Assembly (NCBI RefSeq): GCF_000374445.1
Contig: NZ_KB894403.1
Location: 87,232-151,231 of the forward strand
Origin: Actinokineospora enzanensis DSM 44649
Lineage (GTDB): Bacteria > Actinomycetota > Actinomycetes > Mycobacteriales > Pseudonocardiaceae
DNA: 64,000 bases
Direction: 5' to 3'
Part shown: positions 43,843-51,815 of the stretch, piece by piece
Numbering within the stretch: position 1 is the first letter of the stretch
Layout of the letters: each line of letters opens with the position of its first letter
Translations under genes and position numbers: made by a program
The notes under the pieces: generated by a model
The model's database searches: none
What the model saw: only the letters and a program-made list of their open reading frames with translations
Told to the model about the DNA's origin: nothing

Positions 43843-44190
43843 TGAGCCCCCACTGAGCCGGACAAACGGTGCTAGGACAGTACAAGCGACGGTGCGGCGG
43901 ACGGCGGCGTGCCGGGTGCGCGTAAGGGTGACGTGGCCGCGTCCCGCGAGGGGACGGACCGGGAGGAGCCGGTGCGCGGCGGCCGGACGGCGTCAGCCCG
44001 CGTCGAGCGGCGCACTGAGCCATTCTGCGGCTTCGGCACGGCAGCCCTTCGACGTCGGATCGGATCCGGCGACACAATACAGACTCGGTGACGGAGCAAA
44101 CCTGCGACCACCCGCTCCGTGTGCGCACGGTTTCACCAGGTCATGCCCATCGCAGTTGTGGTCGCCGTCGTGGTTGTGCACGATCCGTGG
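43843..44190. other. Intergenic region, 348 bases
   Basis: It should carry the promoter of the FkbM-type gene and the 3' end signals of the leftward two-component operon. No gene, RNA or clear repeat was recognised. Confidence 0.5.
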
Positions 44191-44598
44191 TCACGCCGGG
44201 CAGTCGAGCGGCCCCCGTTCGTGGCCGCCGCCGACCACGGTGACGGGCGAGTGCACCGCCGCCGTGCAGACGATCTGGACCAAGGCGAGGTCGGACAATT
44301 CGCTCGCCGGGACGGAGACGGTGACCGTGGATCCGGTGAGGGTTATCGGCGCCGCCCCGGAGGGGATCTCCGACTTCAGGACATGACCTCGCTCGGTCGG
44401 CGTCGGCCCGTCGGTGAGCAGGGCGAGCGCCTCGTCGCCGCTGGTCGGGTTCCTGGTCGGCCGCAGGACCGGCACCACGGTGTCGCCCTGGACGAGGTAG
44501 ATCACGGCGCCGGTCGCGGGGGTGCCGACGATCGGATCGGTGGGCTGGACCCCGCAGCCCGCGGCGAGCAGGAGGGTCACCAGGATGAGCCGCCTCAT
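44191..44598 (-). CDS. Lipoprotein with GerMN-like domain, linked to a two-component system
   Basis: A 135-residue protein with an N-terminal lipobox (LLLAAGCG, Cys at about 15) and a small domain resembling GerMN/LpqB-type modules (AVIYLVQGDTVVPVLR, EALALLTDGPT). It overlaps the histidine kinase stop (ATGA) and ends the operon. Lipoproteins of this type often modulate an adjacent sensor kinase from outside the membrane; that role here is inferred from position. Confidence 0.85.
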   Translation of the reverse strand: MRRLILVTLLLAAGCGVQPTDPIVGTPATGAVIYLVQGDTVVPVLRPTRNPTSGDEALALLTDGPTPTERGHVLKSEIPSGAAPITLTGSTVTVSVPASELSDLALVQIVCTAAVHSPVTVVGGGHERGPLDCPA

Positions 44599-45881
44599 GA
44601 CGGCAGCCGCAGGGTGAACAGGGCGCCGCCGCCGGGGCGGTTCGCCGCGTGCAGGTCGCCGCCGTGCAGCAGGGCGTTCTCCCGGGCGATCGCCAGGCCA
44701 AGGCCGCTGCCCGCGGAGCGGGTGCGGGCGGTGTCGGCCTTGTAGAAGCGGTCGAACACGTGCGGCAGGACGGCCGGGTCGAGCCCGGGACCGCGGTCGG
44801 CGACGGTGATGATCACTCGGCCGGGTTCGTCACGCAGGGTGAGTGTCACCGGGGGAGCGCCATGTCGTAGCGCGTTGCCGACGAGGTTGGCCACGATGAC
44901 GTCCAGCCTGCGTGGGTCGACCCGGGCGGTGACCGGGGCCAGGTCGGTCTCCAGGCCGGACCAGCCGCGCACCCGCAGGGTCGCGCTCACCGCCGCAGCG
45001 ACGTCGACCTCGTCCAGGGTGAGCACGGCACTGCCCGCGTCGAACCGGCTGATCTCCACCAGGTCGTCGACCAGCCGCGTCAGGTTGTGCGTCTCCCGAC
45101 TGACCAGCCGCGCCGCCCGGCCCGCGTCCTCGGTCAATGCCGCCGCCTCCTCGTCCAGCACGTCGGCGACCGCGGTCATCGCCGCGAGCGGGGTCCGCAG
45201 CTCGTGCGACACATCGGCCACGAACCGGCGCGCGTCGGCAACCTGCTTGGCCAGCTTGTCGGCCATGGCGTTGAACGTCTCGGCGACCGCCGCCAGCTCG
45301 TCGGCACCCCGGACCTCGACCCGCGAGCCCAGGTCACCGTCACCGAGCCGCCCGGCCGCACCACGCAGCTCGCGCACCGGACGCAACACCGCCCGCGCCG
45401 CGACCAGCGCCAACGCGGCGGCCGGGAGCAGCGAACAGCCCCCGATCAGCCAGGCGAGCAGGGCCAGCTGCCGGATACCGTCCTCTTCGGCGCCCAGGTC
45501 GCGGGACGTGTAGAACTCCACGTCGGACACTCGCATCCCGATGACCAGCACCGGCTGTCCACCGTCGATCACCCGCTGCCACGCCACCACCCCGCCGAGT
45601 ACCCGGGTGCGCAGGTCGGCAGGCACATCGAGGCCCAACGACCCATCCGGCGGCCGCCCCACCCGCAGGATCATCCCGGCGCTGTCCCGATCGGACAGCT
45701 CGTCGGGATCGAGCACGGTCATCCGCCCGACCTTCTCCGTGAACGCCGCCACCGCCGCACTCTGCGCCTTCTCCAGCACGATGTTGCGCGCCCGTACGTA
45801 CATCGTCCCGGCGACCGCCGCCGCGGTCAGTCCACCGAGGAGGGCGAACGCCAGGATCAGCCGGGCCCGCAGACTCCTCAC
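44595..45881 (-). CDS. Sensor histidine kinase
   Basis: A 428-residue kinase with an N-terminal transmembrane helix, a short extracellular region, a second helix near residue 150, a HAMP domain, HisKA with DVSHELRTPLAAM, and an HATPase with NLVGNALRHG and DRGPGLDP. It is of the MtrB/VanS-like OmpR-partner type. The start overlaps the response regulator stop by four bases. It is likely to sense an envelope signal; the neighbouring VanY-like peptidase suggests cell-wall stress. Confidence 0.95.
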   Translation of the reverse strand: MRSLRARLILAFALLGGLTAAAVAGTMYVRARNIVLEKAQSAAVAAFTEKVGRMTVLDPDELSDRDSAGMILRVGRPPDGSLGLDVPADLRTRVLGGVVAWQRVIDGGQPVLVIGMRVSDVEFYTSRDLGAEEDGIRQLALLAWLIGGCSLLPAAALALVAARAVLRPVRELRGAAGRLGDGDLGSRVEVRGADELAAVAETFNAMADKLAKQVADARRFVADVSHELRTPLAAMTAVADVLDEEAAALTEDAGRAARLVSRETHNLTRLVDDLVEISRFDAGSAVLTLDEVDVAAAVSATLRVRGWSGLETDLAPVTARVDPRRLDVIVANLVGNALRHGAPPVTLTLRDEPGRVIITVADRGPGLDPAVLPHVFDRFYKADTARTRSAGSGLGLAIARENALLHGGDLHAANRPGGGALFTLRLPS

Positions 45882-46546
45882 AACGGCCCGAACCGGTACC
45901 CGAACCCGCGCACGGTCTGGATGTACCGCGGCGGATCACTGTCGATCTTGGACCGCAGCCGCTGCACACACGCGTCGACCAGCCGCGAGTCGCCGAGGAA
46001 CCCGTGGTCCCACACCGCCTCCAACAACTGCTGCCTGCTCCGCACCCGCCCCGGCGCGCCGGACAGTTCCAACAGCAGCCTCAGCTCGGTGGGGGAGAGC
46101 GCGACCGGCTCACCCGCCCGCCGCACGACCAGCGCGCCCCGATCGATCTCCAGCTCACCATGCCGCTCGACGTCGGTGGCCCCGGTGCTCTCCGCGCTTC
46201 GACGCAACACCGCCCGAATCCGCGCCTCCAACACCCTCGGTTGCACCGGCTTCACCACATAGTCGTCGGCTCCGGCCTCCAAGCCCGCCACCACGTCCAT
46301 GTCATCGCCACGCGCCGTGACCATGATGATCGGCAACGTCCCGGTCGCCCGGATCCGCCTGCACACCTCGAACCCGTCCATTCCCGGCAACATCAGGTCC
46401 AACACCACCACGTCGACCCCGTCCAGCGCCGCCAGCCCCTGCTCGCCGGTCTCCACCGCGCGCACCCCGTGCCCCTGCCGGGTCAACGCCAGGTGCAACC
46501 CCTCCCGAACTGCGGGGTCGTCCTCGATGAGCAACACCTGTGACAT
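45878..46546 (-). CDS. OmpR-family response regulator
   Basis: A 222-residue regulator with a receiver domain (EDDPAVREG, phosphoacceptor in VVLDLMLPGMDG, VKPVQP) and an OmpR-type winged helix (LSPTELRLLLELS, VRGFGYRF). Start placed at ATG 46546, where the family begins; the open frame extends to 46771 but into non-protein-like sequence. First gene of the regulator-kinase-lipoprotein operon, divergent from the VanY-like gene with 146 bases between, so it may control both directions. Confidence 0.95.
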   Translation of the reverse strand: MSQVLLIEDDPAVREGLHLALTRQGHGVRAVETGEQGLAALDGVDVVVLDLMLPGMDGFEVCRRIRATGTLPIIMVTARGDDMDVVAGLEAGADDYVVKPVQPRVLEARIRAVLRRSAESTGATDVERHGELEIDRGALVVRRAGEPVALSPTELRLLLELSGAPGRVRSRQQLLEAVWDHGFLGDSRLVDACVQRLRSKIDSDPPRYIQTVRGFGYRFGPL

Positions 46547-46692
46547 GGCGCCCACCATCGCAGGTGCCGCCCCGATACGCGCTTCCACCCACCCGATGAT
46601 GCCGCCCCGCGCCCCCTCGGACCGCCACCCGGGCCGGACCAGTACAGACCTGTGACACGACGTGGTCACGCCCGTCGAATACCTGCCCGATC

Positions 46693-47232
46693 GTGGACAC
46701 CATGACTCGACGTGACGATCTCTACGCGCTGGCCGCCAAGACCCTCGCCCGACTCCTCTACCCGGTCGCACACCTGAGCGCCCCCGGTCGCGCCCGACAC
46801 GTCGCCTGCCAGTGGGCCCTCGCCGTCAGGTATCCACGGGAGTCGCTCGCCGGACTCACCCCGGCCGCCCACCACGCGTTCACCACCGCGCGTACCGAGG
46901 CGTTCTGGCGTGACGGGGTGCTGATCGGGTTGACCTCCGGGTACCGGGACGCGGCCGAACAACACCGGATCTACGTCGCGGACCAGGACAAGCCCGGCCT
47001 GCCCCGCGCCCTGCCGCCCGCCGAGTCACCGCACGTGCGCGGGCTCGCCATGGATGTGCGGCCGCGGGAAGGGGCGCGGTGGCTGGAGGAACACGGCTCG
47101 CGCCATCACCTCTACCGGACCTACGACAACGAGTGGTGGCATTTCGAACTCCACCCCACCCGCCCGATCCGCCTGCCCTACCCGGGAGCCCGAATCGCGT
47201 CGACCGTGCGAACCCGAGGCGGCACGTCCTGA
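46693..47232 (+). CDS. VanY-like D-alanyl-D-alanine carboxypeptidase
   Basis: A 179-residue M15 family peptidase with ligands in SPHVRGLAMDV (the SxHxxGxAxD motif) and EWWHFE, and the substrate strand LTSGYRDAAEQHRIY. VanY enzymes remove the terminal D-Ala from peptidoglycan stem peptides, lowering binding of glycopeptides. No clear signal peptide is seen, though the first 30 residues are hydrophobic in part. Start taken as GTG 46693; ATG 46702 is possible. Its divergence from a VanRS-like pair suggests regulation by that system. Confidence 0.9.
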   Translation: MDTMTRRDDLYALAAKTLARLLYPVAHLSAPGRARHVACQWALAVRYPRESLAGLTPAAHHAFTTARTEAFWRDGVLIGLTSGYRDAAEQHRIYVADQDKPGLPRALPPAESPHVRGLAMDVRPREGARWLEEHGSRHHLYRTYDNEWWHFELHPTRPIRLPYPGARIASTVRTRGGTS

Positions 47233-47528
47233 TCGGCTTCCGAGGATCAGTCGTTGTCGAACCCCGGCCCAGCACGGTGTCGCGGACCACGACCGCCTGT
47301 CCGTCGCGGGTGGTGAATCGGTGGCGCACCGAGGACTGCGGGGTGACCGTCAGCTTCACCGTTCCGCCTGGCGTGTGGAGAATGGTCGCGTCCTGGGCAC
47401 AGATCTGGCGGGTATCGACCGTCGTGGAATCACACTCGGGTATTCGACCGGCCCGGACATGTGGAACGCCTGGTGGTGGATCGGTCCGATCCACCACCAG
47501 GCGCGGCAATGCTTTCCCGATCCGACCC
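47233..47528. other. Gap with remnant frame and perfect palindrome
   Basis: On the minus strand, between about 47440 and 47230, a frame reads ICAQDATILHTPGGTVKLTV and RHRFTTRDGQAVVVRDTV. It looks like the tail of a secreted SH3-like protein but lacks a start and signal peptide, so it is probably a remnant. A 37-base perfect palindrome at 47467-47503 (18-base arms around one T) lies beside it and may be a terminator for the leftward gene at 47529 or a small repeat. Confidence 0.4.
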
Positions 47529-47990
47529 TCACGCGCTCCCGGTGCCGCAGCGGGCAGGGGCGGGCGGCAGGGTGACCGTGGCGTCGATGGTCTCGCCGGT
47601 GTCGTGCCGCGTGGCCTGGGCCCGCATGTGCTCCACGGTGTTGTGCACGGCCGGGTTCATGTGGACCTCGCGGATCCCGGTGGCCGTGGAGACATCGTCC
47701 GGGTTGGTGAAGAAGACCTGGCCGTTGTCGGAGAAGGTGACCGTCCAATGTTGACCGGCGCCCTGCGTCGCGATCTCGAACTCCTCGCCGACGACCAGGG
47801 CGCCCGGTATCGGGCCGTCGTCGTCGTACATGGACTTCAGCGTCCATGCGGTGCCATTGGTGCCCACACCCTGTGCCGTCACCGGCTCACCACACCGGCG
47901 CTTGGCGTCGGCGGTGGTGGTGCTCACCGCGACCCCGGCCAGGGCGAGCGCGCTCACGACGAGTGCGGTCGCGGGAATACGCATGCGCAT
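47529..47990 (-). CDS. Secreted protein of unknown function
   Basis: A 153-residue protein with a typical signal peptide (MRIPATALVVSALALAGVAV, cleavage near ADA-KRR) and two Cys in the mature part. The mature region is rich in beta-type sequence (TGETIDATVTLPPAPARC). Start taken as ATG 47990 with GGAGG seven bases upstream; GTG 47993 is an alternative. Family not recognised. It lies next to, but is not coupled with, the lanthipeptide genes. Confidence 0.8.
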   Translation of the reverse strand: MRMRIPATALVVSALALAGVAVSTTTADAKRRCGEPVTAQGVGTNGTAWTLKSMYDDDGPIPGALVVGEEFEIATQGAGQHWTVTFSDNGQVFFTNPDDVSTATGIREVHMNPAVHNTVEHMRAQATRHDTGETIDATVTLPPAPARCGTGSA

Positions 47991-48106
47991 CACGGAACCT
48001 CCCTGCGTGTACGGAAAACCTTACGGTGATCAATACGCGGGAGAGTTACAGCGGCTGCCGAACGGGGTGCCTGCCGGGCGGATCCGGTACCCGGCAGGCG
48101 GTGCCG

Positions 48107-48208
48107 TCAGGCGCAGATGCTGCCGCGGCTGCTTGAGGTGAGCAGGTTGTGGCAGGCCAGCTCGTCCTCCTGGGACACTTCAGCCTGCAGGACCAGGGCT
48201 TCCTCCAT
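48107..48208 (-). CDS. Class III lanthipeptide precursor peptide
   Basis: A 33-codon gene starting five bases after the LanKC stop, with a GAGGAG ribosome site. The leader begins MEEALVLQAEVSQEDE; the LVLQ segment fits the conserved leucine-rich LxLQ recognition motif of class III leaders. The C-terminal part, ACHNLLTSSSRGSICA, supplies Ser/Thr for dehydration and two Cys. Thr24, Ser27 and Cys32 fit a (S/T)-x2-S-x4-C spacing close to the labionin motif, so a labionin or lanthionine ring is predicted. No similar core is known to me. Cleavage site and start of the core are not certain. Confidence 0.8.
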   Translation of the reverse strand: MEEALVLQAEVSQEDELACHNLLTSSSRGSICA

Positions 48209-48213
48209 GTCGA

Positions 48214-50766
48214 TCACTCCTCTCCGGTGTCGGGTGACGCGTCCAGGGCGGTGTCGCCGCTGGTCAGGGGGCCGGTGATGGCGTGCAGGGCGAGCAGGAC
48301 GCCCGCCGACCCGGACCACAGGTCGGCGGCGAACCGCTGGCCGGGCTCGCCGAGCCAGCGGACGCCGGTCGCGTGCGGGATCGCGTACCGGAACAGGCCG
48401 CGCGCGCTGGTGACGGCGGCGTCGACGAGATCGGGGCGGTCGAGTCGGCGGCCCGCGTCCGCCAGGGTCCACGCCAGTCCGGTGAGGCCGGGGAACAGGC
48501 CGGGGAACACCGCGAACCGGATCGTGCACGCCCGTAGACACTGCTCCAGGACATCACGGGCACCGGCGAAACCCGCGTCCGGTCGACACGCGAGGTATCG
48601 GGCCAACACCGTGGCGTATCCGGCGCTGCCCGCGAACAGGTACGGATAGACGCGGCGCGCCTTCGTGGAGGTCTTGAAGCCCAACGCGTCGACCGGGAGT
48701 GGCTCGGCGAAGGCGAGTTCTTCGTACAGTAAAGCCATCCCACGGTCGAAGTGAGTCGGATCGCCGGTGGCCTTGTACAGCTCGTACCAGGCGAGCGCCA
48801 CGCCCGCCCGGCCGTCGACCAATCCGGACTGGTGGGTGGCGCTGAGCCGGGGTTCGCCGTCGAGCAGACGACAGGCCCTGTCCAGCCAGTACTGTTCCTT
48901 GGTCACCCGGTGATGGGCCAACAGGCCGAGCACGGTTCCGGCGGCCCCGCCGCCCAGGGTCGACGACGTGGTGTTCAACGGATGGTCGGCGGCGACGGTC
49001 AACAGCTTCTCGGCCGCGTCGACCTCGCCCAGCTCGTCCAGCACGGTCGCGATTCCGGCTGAGCCGGACAGGTAGCCGGGCGCGCTCGTGGCCGCGGCCG
49101 CCAACGCCTCGTCGCGCAATCTCCGTACGATCACGGGATCGCATTCCCGACCCGCGCGGTGCAGAGCGTGCAACACACCGGCCGTTCCCGCCGCCAGCGC
49201 CCGGGTGTCGGTCTCGTAGCCCAACGGGATCGTCGGGTACACCCGGTCCGGATGATCCGGGTCGGCCATCGCCTCCAGGGCATCCGCTGTGCGTTCGGCC
49301 AACCAGCGCAATGAACCGACGGTGTCCGCACGCACGGCCTCGGGTGAGGGGAGACAGGGTTCCACATCGGCGTATTGCCGAGTGCCCAGCTCCCATAGCC
49401 GTTCGGGGATCGGGGTGAGTTCGGCCAGGTCGGCACGCACGTGGTCCAGTACGCGGGAGTGTCGTTCCACCGTTTCGTGTATGGGGAACAACAGCAGCAG
49501 GGCCAACGCCGAGAGGCCGTAGCGGTCGAGCTCCCGTGGGTCCGCGACCGATTTCGGGTCCGGGTGCAGGTAGCCGGGCGTGCCGAGGATCCGTGTCAGG
49601 TCGTCGATTCGTTGCACGGCCTCGAAATCGACCAGCCGCACACCGTCATCGTCGTCCACGAGCACGTTCGTCGGGCTGAGGTCGACGAAAACGTAGCCCA
49701 GGTCGTGCAACCGTCGCAGCTGGGAGTCAAGGTTGTCGAGCAGGGCGAGGCAACGGCGGTGGTAGTCGCCGAAATCCGACTCGGTCGGGGCGACGCGGAC
49801 GGCCGGGTTGTTCGTCACCATCCACCGGTAGATCGGCATGCCGGGGACCAGTTCCGTGACGAGGTAGCTGTGCTCCCAATGGTGGAAGAACTCCACCGGC
49901 CGCGGACAAAGGCCGGGATCACCTGCGTGGATTGCCCGCAGCACCAGGTATTCGGCGGTCAGCCGGGACTTCGCATCGGCGCCATCGCCGGTGTAGCCGT
50001 TGTGGGACTTGGCTTCCTTGAGGAACACCGGTTCGTCCGATTCCGCACGGAACCGGTACGCGCCCCCGGCGTTGCTGTGCTGGATCACCGTCTCGAACCG
50101 GTAGCCGTTCAACGTGACCGGGCCCGCGGCCTTCTTGGCGGGCTCGACCTCCCGGAACGGATCCACGACGCCGGGCGGCAGATGGAACACCGGCTTCCGT
50201 TCGTCGTCGACCTCGGCGCCGTCCGGGGCGAGCATGGTATCCACGTGTCGGCCCTCGGTGTCAACTCGCGTACGACCGAGGAAAGCCCCGTAGCGGTAGG
50301 AAACACACTCGCTCTTTCCGAACCGCCGATCGGTGAGGATGAACGGACCGCTGACACCGGCCAGATCCGTCGTCAACCGGCGCAACACCCGTTCCGTGCA
50401 TTCCTCGCTCGGCGGGTACACGGTGCAGAACTTCCCACTCTGGACCCTGGCCGCGTGCTTGTCGTGCGCCAGCAGGAAAACTCGCTCACCGGCGAGGTGT
50501 TTGAACGGCACGCCGAGTTCCACGCACACCGCCGACACCACGCTCAACACCGACTGCGCGTTATCGAACGAACTGGACACGTGCACCTTCCAGCCTTGCT
50601 CCGGCAGCATCGAACCGGTTGGCCCCCAATGGGTCCACGGTCCGCGTTCGTGCCGCCGCCATTCGTCCGGCAGCCGACCGGCGGTATAACGTTTACCCGG
50701 ATCGGAGCTGTCCCACGGCTGGTAGAACTCCCCATCGGCGATCAGGAACGACATGTCCACGGCCAT
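48214..50766 (-). CDS. Class III lanthionine synthetase (LanKC)
   Basis: An 850-residue three-part enzyme. Residues 1-200 form the phosphoSer/Thr lyase region. Residues about 215-480 are a protein kinase-like domain with YVFVDLSPTNVLVDDDDG in place of the catalytic loop and RLVDFEAV for the metal-binding Asp. Residues about 500-850 form a LanC-like toroid with Gly-rich repeats (GSAGIATVL, DGRAGVALAW, GSAGYATVL, GSAGVLLAL). The zinc ligands Cys-Cys-His of class I/II/IV cyclases are absent, which assigns class III rather than IV. It phosphorylates, eliminates and cyclises the precursor encoded directly downstream. No dedicated exporter or protease gene is visible nearby. Confidence 0.95.
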   Translation of the reverse strand: MAVDMSFLIADGEFYQPWDSSDPGKRYTAGRLPDEWRRHERGPWTHWGPTGSMLPEQGWKVHVSSSFDNAQSVLSVVSAVCVELGVPFKHLAGERVFLLAHDKHAARVQSGKFCTVYPPSEECTERVLRRLTTDLAGVSGPFILTDRRFGKSECVSYRYGAFLGRTRVDTEGRHVDTMLAPDGAEVDDERKPVFHLPPGVVDPFREVEPAKKAAGPVTLNGYRFETVIQHSNAGGAYRFRAESDEPVFLKEAKSHNGYTGDGADAKSRLTAEYLVLRAIHAGDPGLCPRPVEFFHHWEHSYLVTELVPGMPIYRWMVTNNPAVRVAPTESDFGDYHRRCLALLDNLDSQLRRLHDLGYVFVDLSPTNVLVDDDDGVRLVDFEAVQRIDDLTRILGTPGYLHPDPKSVADPRELDRYGLSALALLLLFPIHETVERHSRVLDHVRADLAELTPIPERLWELGTRQYADVEPCLPSPEAVRADTVGSLRWLAERTADALEAMADPDHPDRVYPTIPLGYETDTRALAAGTAGVLHALHRAGRECDPVIVRRLRDEALAAAATSAPGYLSGSAGIATVLDELGEVDAAEKLLTVAADHPLNTTSSTLGGGAAGTVLGLLAHHRVTKEQYWLDRACRLLDGEPRLSATHQSGLVDGRAGVALAWYELYKATGDPTHFDRGMALLYEELAFAEPLPVDALGFKTSTKARRVYPYLFAGSAGYATVLARYLACRPDAGFAGARDVLEQCLRACTIRFAVFPGLFPGLTGLAWTLADAGRRLDRPDLVDAAVTSARGLFRYAIPHATGVRWLGEPGQRFAADLWSGSAGVLLALHAITGPLTSGDTALDASPDTGEE

Positions 50767-51294
50767 CCAGTCACGCCTTCCGTCGACCCGCGTCGTGTCG
50801 GCACGGAGCCGCGGGGGAAACGCCAGAACCAGGACGCGATGCCCAGTGAGACAGAACGCGCGGCGCTCGTCAAGACATCGTTTCGTGATCCGTCAGCAAC
50901 CGACGACCGTTGGACCATCGCGCTTGGGCGAAACGGTCGAACGCGACCTCCGACGACCGACCGAGTGCCCGGCCCGGCGGTCGGCCGCCCGTCAGCCCCG
51001 TCGACAAATGGGTTTGACGTCGACCTCGGCGGCCGAAGACGATGTGCGCAGACCGAAACGAGGCCGGGAGGGCACGATGGCCAGCACGTGGAAGCGGGGC
51101 GAGTGGCGCGGGTATCGCGGCACCGCGGTCGCGGGCACGCGCAGTGGTCGTGTCGGTGGTCGCGTCAATGGTGTCAATGGTCAGGGATACAAGCAGCAGC
51201 GCAGCACGGGCTCCCCACCGTGACGTCGACGACGTCATGACCGGGAGCTGCCCATCGGGACACCGATTCGGGCGGCTTCTGCTTTTTCGACCGA
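50767..51294. other. Region upstream of LanKC and the tRNA genes, 528 bases
   Basis: No protein-like frame was recognised. Some minus-strand frames reach into the tRNA genes and are artefacts. The stretch should hold the LanKC promoter (leftward) and that of the tRNAs (rightward). Short direct repeats of GTGGTCG / GTCAATGGT type occur at 51140-51182, without evident function. Confidence 0.5.
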
Positions 51295-51366
51295 GTCGGT
51301 GAGCTTCGGAAGCCGAGCGGCCTCCAAAACCGCGACGCGAGGGTTCGACTCCTTCCACCGGCGCCA
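51295..51366 (+). tRNA. tRNA-Trp (CCA) with minimal D-arm
   Basis: Acceptor arms GTCGGTG (51295-51301) and CACCGGC (51356-51362) pair in seven positions with one G-T. The discriminator is G and CCA is encoded (51364-51366). The T-arm is GAGGG-TTCGACT-CCTTC. The anticodon loop CTCCAAA has anticodon CCA at 51324-51326 on the stem GCGG/CCGC. The D-arm can form only GCTT/AAGC with a three-base loop, so the gene is four to five bases shorter than a normal tRNA-Trp. It may be functional, specialised or decaying. Confidence 0.6.
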
Positions 51367-51429
51367 GGCGCCCGTTTCCGCGCGTTCATTCCTTTCTAAT
51401 TCGACAGTGGAGCACTGCGCGGAAACCCC

Positions 51430-51514
51430 GGTGGGGCTGGGCACTTGGTGAGCCCACCCGGCTGTAAACCGGACGCCTCCGGCTGTGACGGTTCGACCCC
51501 GTCCCCCACCACCA
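51430..51514 (+). tRNA. trnY: tRNA-Tyr (GTA)
   Basis: Acceptor GGTGGGG (51430-51436) pairs perfectly with CCCCACC (51504-51510), followed by A and encoded CCA. The D-arm is GGGC-ACTTGGTGA-GCCC, the anticodon loop CTGTAAA with GTA at 51464-51466, a 13-base variable arm and the T-arm GACGG-TTCGACC-CCGTC. The acceptor sequence and the long variable region are typical of bacterial tRNA-Tyr. It lies 63 bases after the Trp-like gene; the spacer holds a 10-base inverted repeat (GTTTCCGCGC and complement). Confidence 0.9.
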
Positions 51515-51622
51515 TGCCCAGCAGGCCAGACGACCAGAGCAAGAGTCGCATCCCTCCCGAAGGGCGCCCCACCCAACCCCACTCTCCCACCCCAACTCGG
51601 CCACCCCTGACTGGCCCACCAC

Positions 51623-51716
51623 GCGGGATCGCGCCGGTCTCTTCCCACCCGATCCCAGGAGGCCCCCAGGGCCGAGTGGGATCGGGTGGGAAGAGACCGG
51701 CTGAAGGCGATCCCGC
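51623..51716. terminator. Very large compound hairpin downstream of the tRNAs
   Basis: A perfect 23-base inverted repeat (51634-51656, 51678-51700) with a 21-base loop is flanked by a second perfect 10-base pair (51623-51632, 51707-51716). It lies between tRNA-Tyr and the NRPS start. It could end tRNA transcription or insulate the NRPS from it; its size is more than a usual terminator needs. The rest of 51515-51815 shows no gene. Confidence 0.6.
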
Positions 51717-51815
51717 CGCGAGGCGAAGCCGAGCCAACAAACACCGCGGCGTAACCGGCGGTGAACTGGGCCCGGCTAGGTTCCGGTCGCAGGCGTCGGA
51801 CCAAGAGGGGGCAGG

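Noticed and set aside
47467..47503. Perfect palindrome as a CRISPR repeat or attachment site
   Set aside because: Only one copy exists in the window, with no spacers and no integrase; treated as a stem-loop.
51372..51429. Possible third tRNA between the Trp and Tyr genes
   Set aside because: A TTCGACA loop with four of five T-arm pairs is present, but there is no matching acceptor arm or anticodon arm; only a 10-base inverted repeat is real.
51235..51804. A 189-codon minus-strand frame
   Set aside because: It runs antisense through both tRNA genes and the large hairpin. The WKESNPRVAVLEA-type reading is the usual artefact of translating the back of a tRNA.
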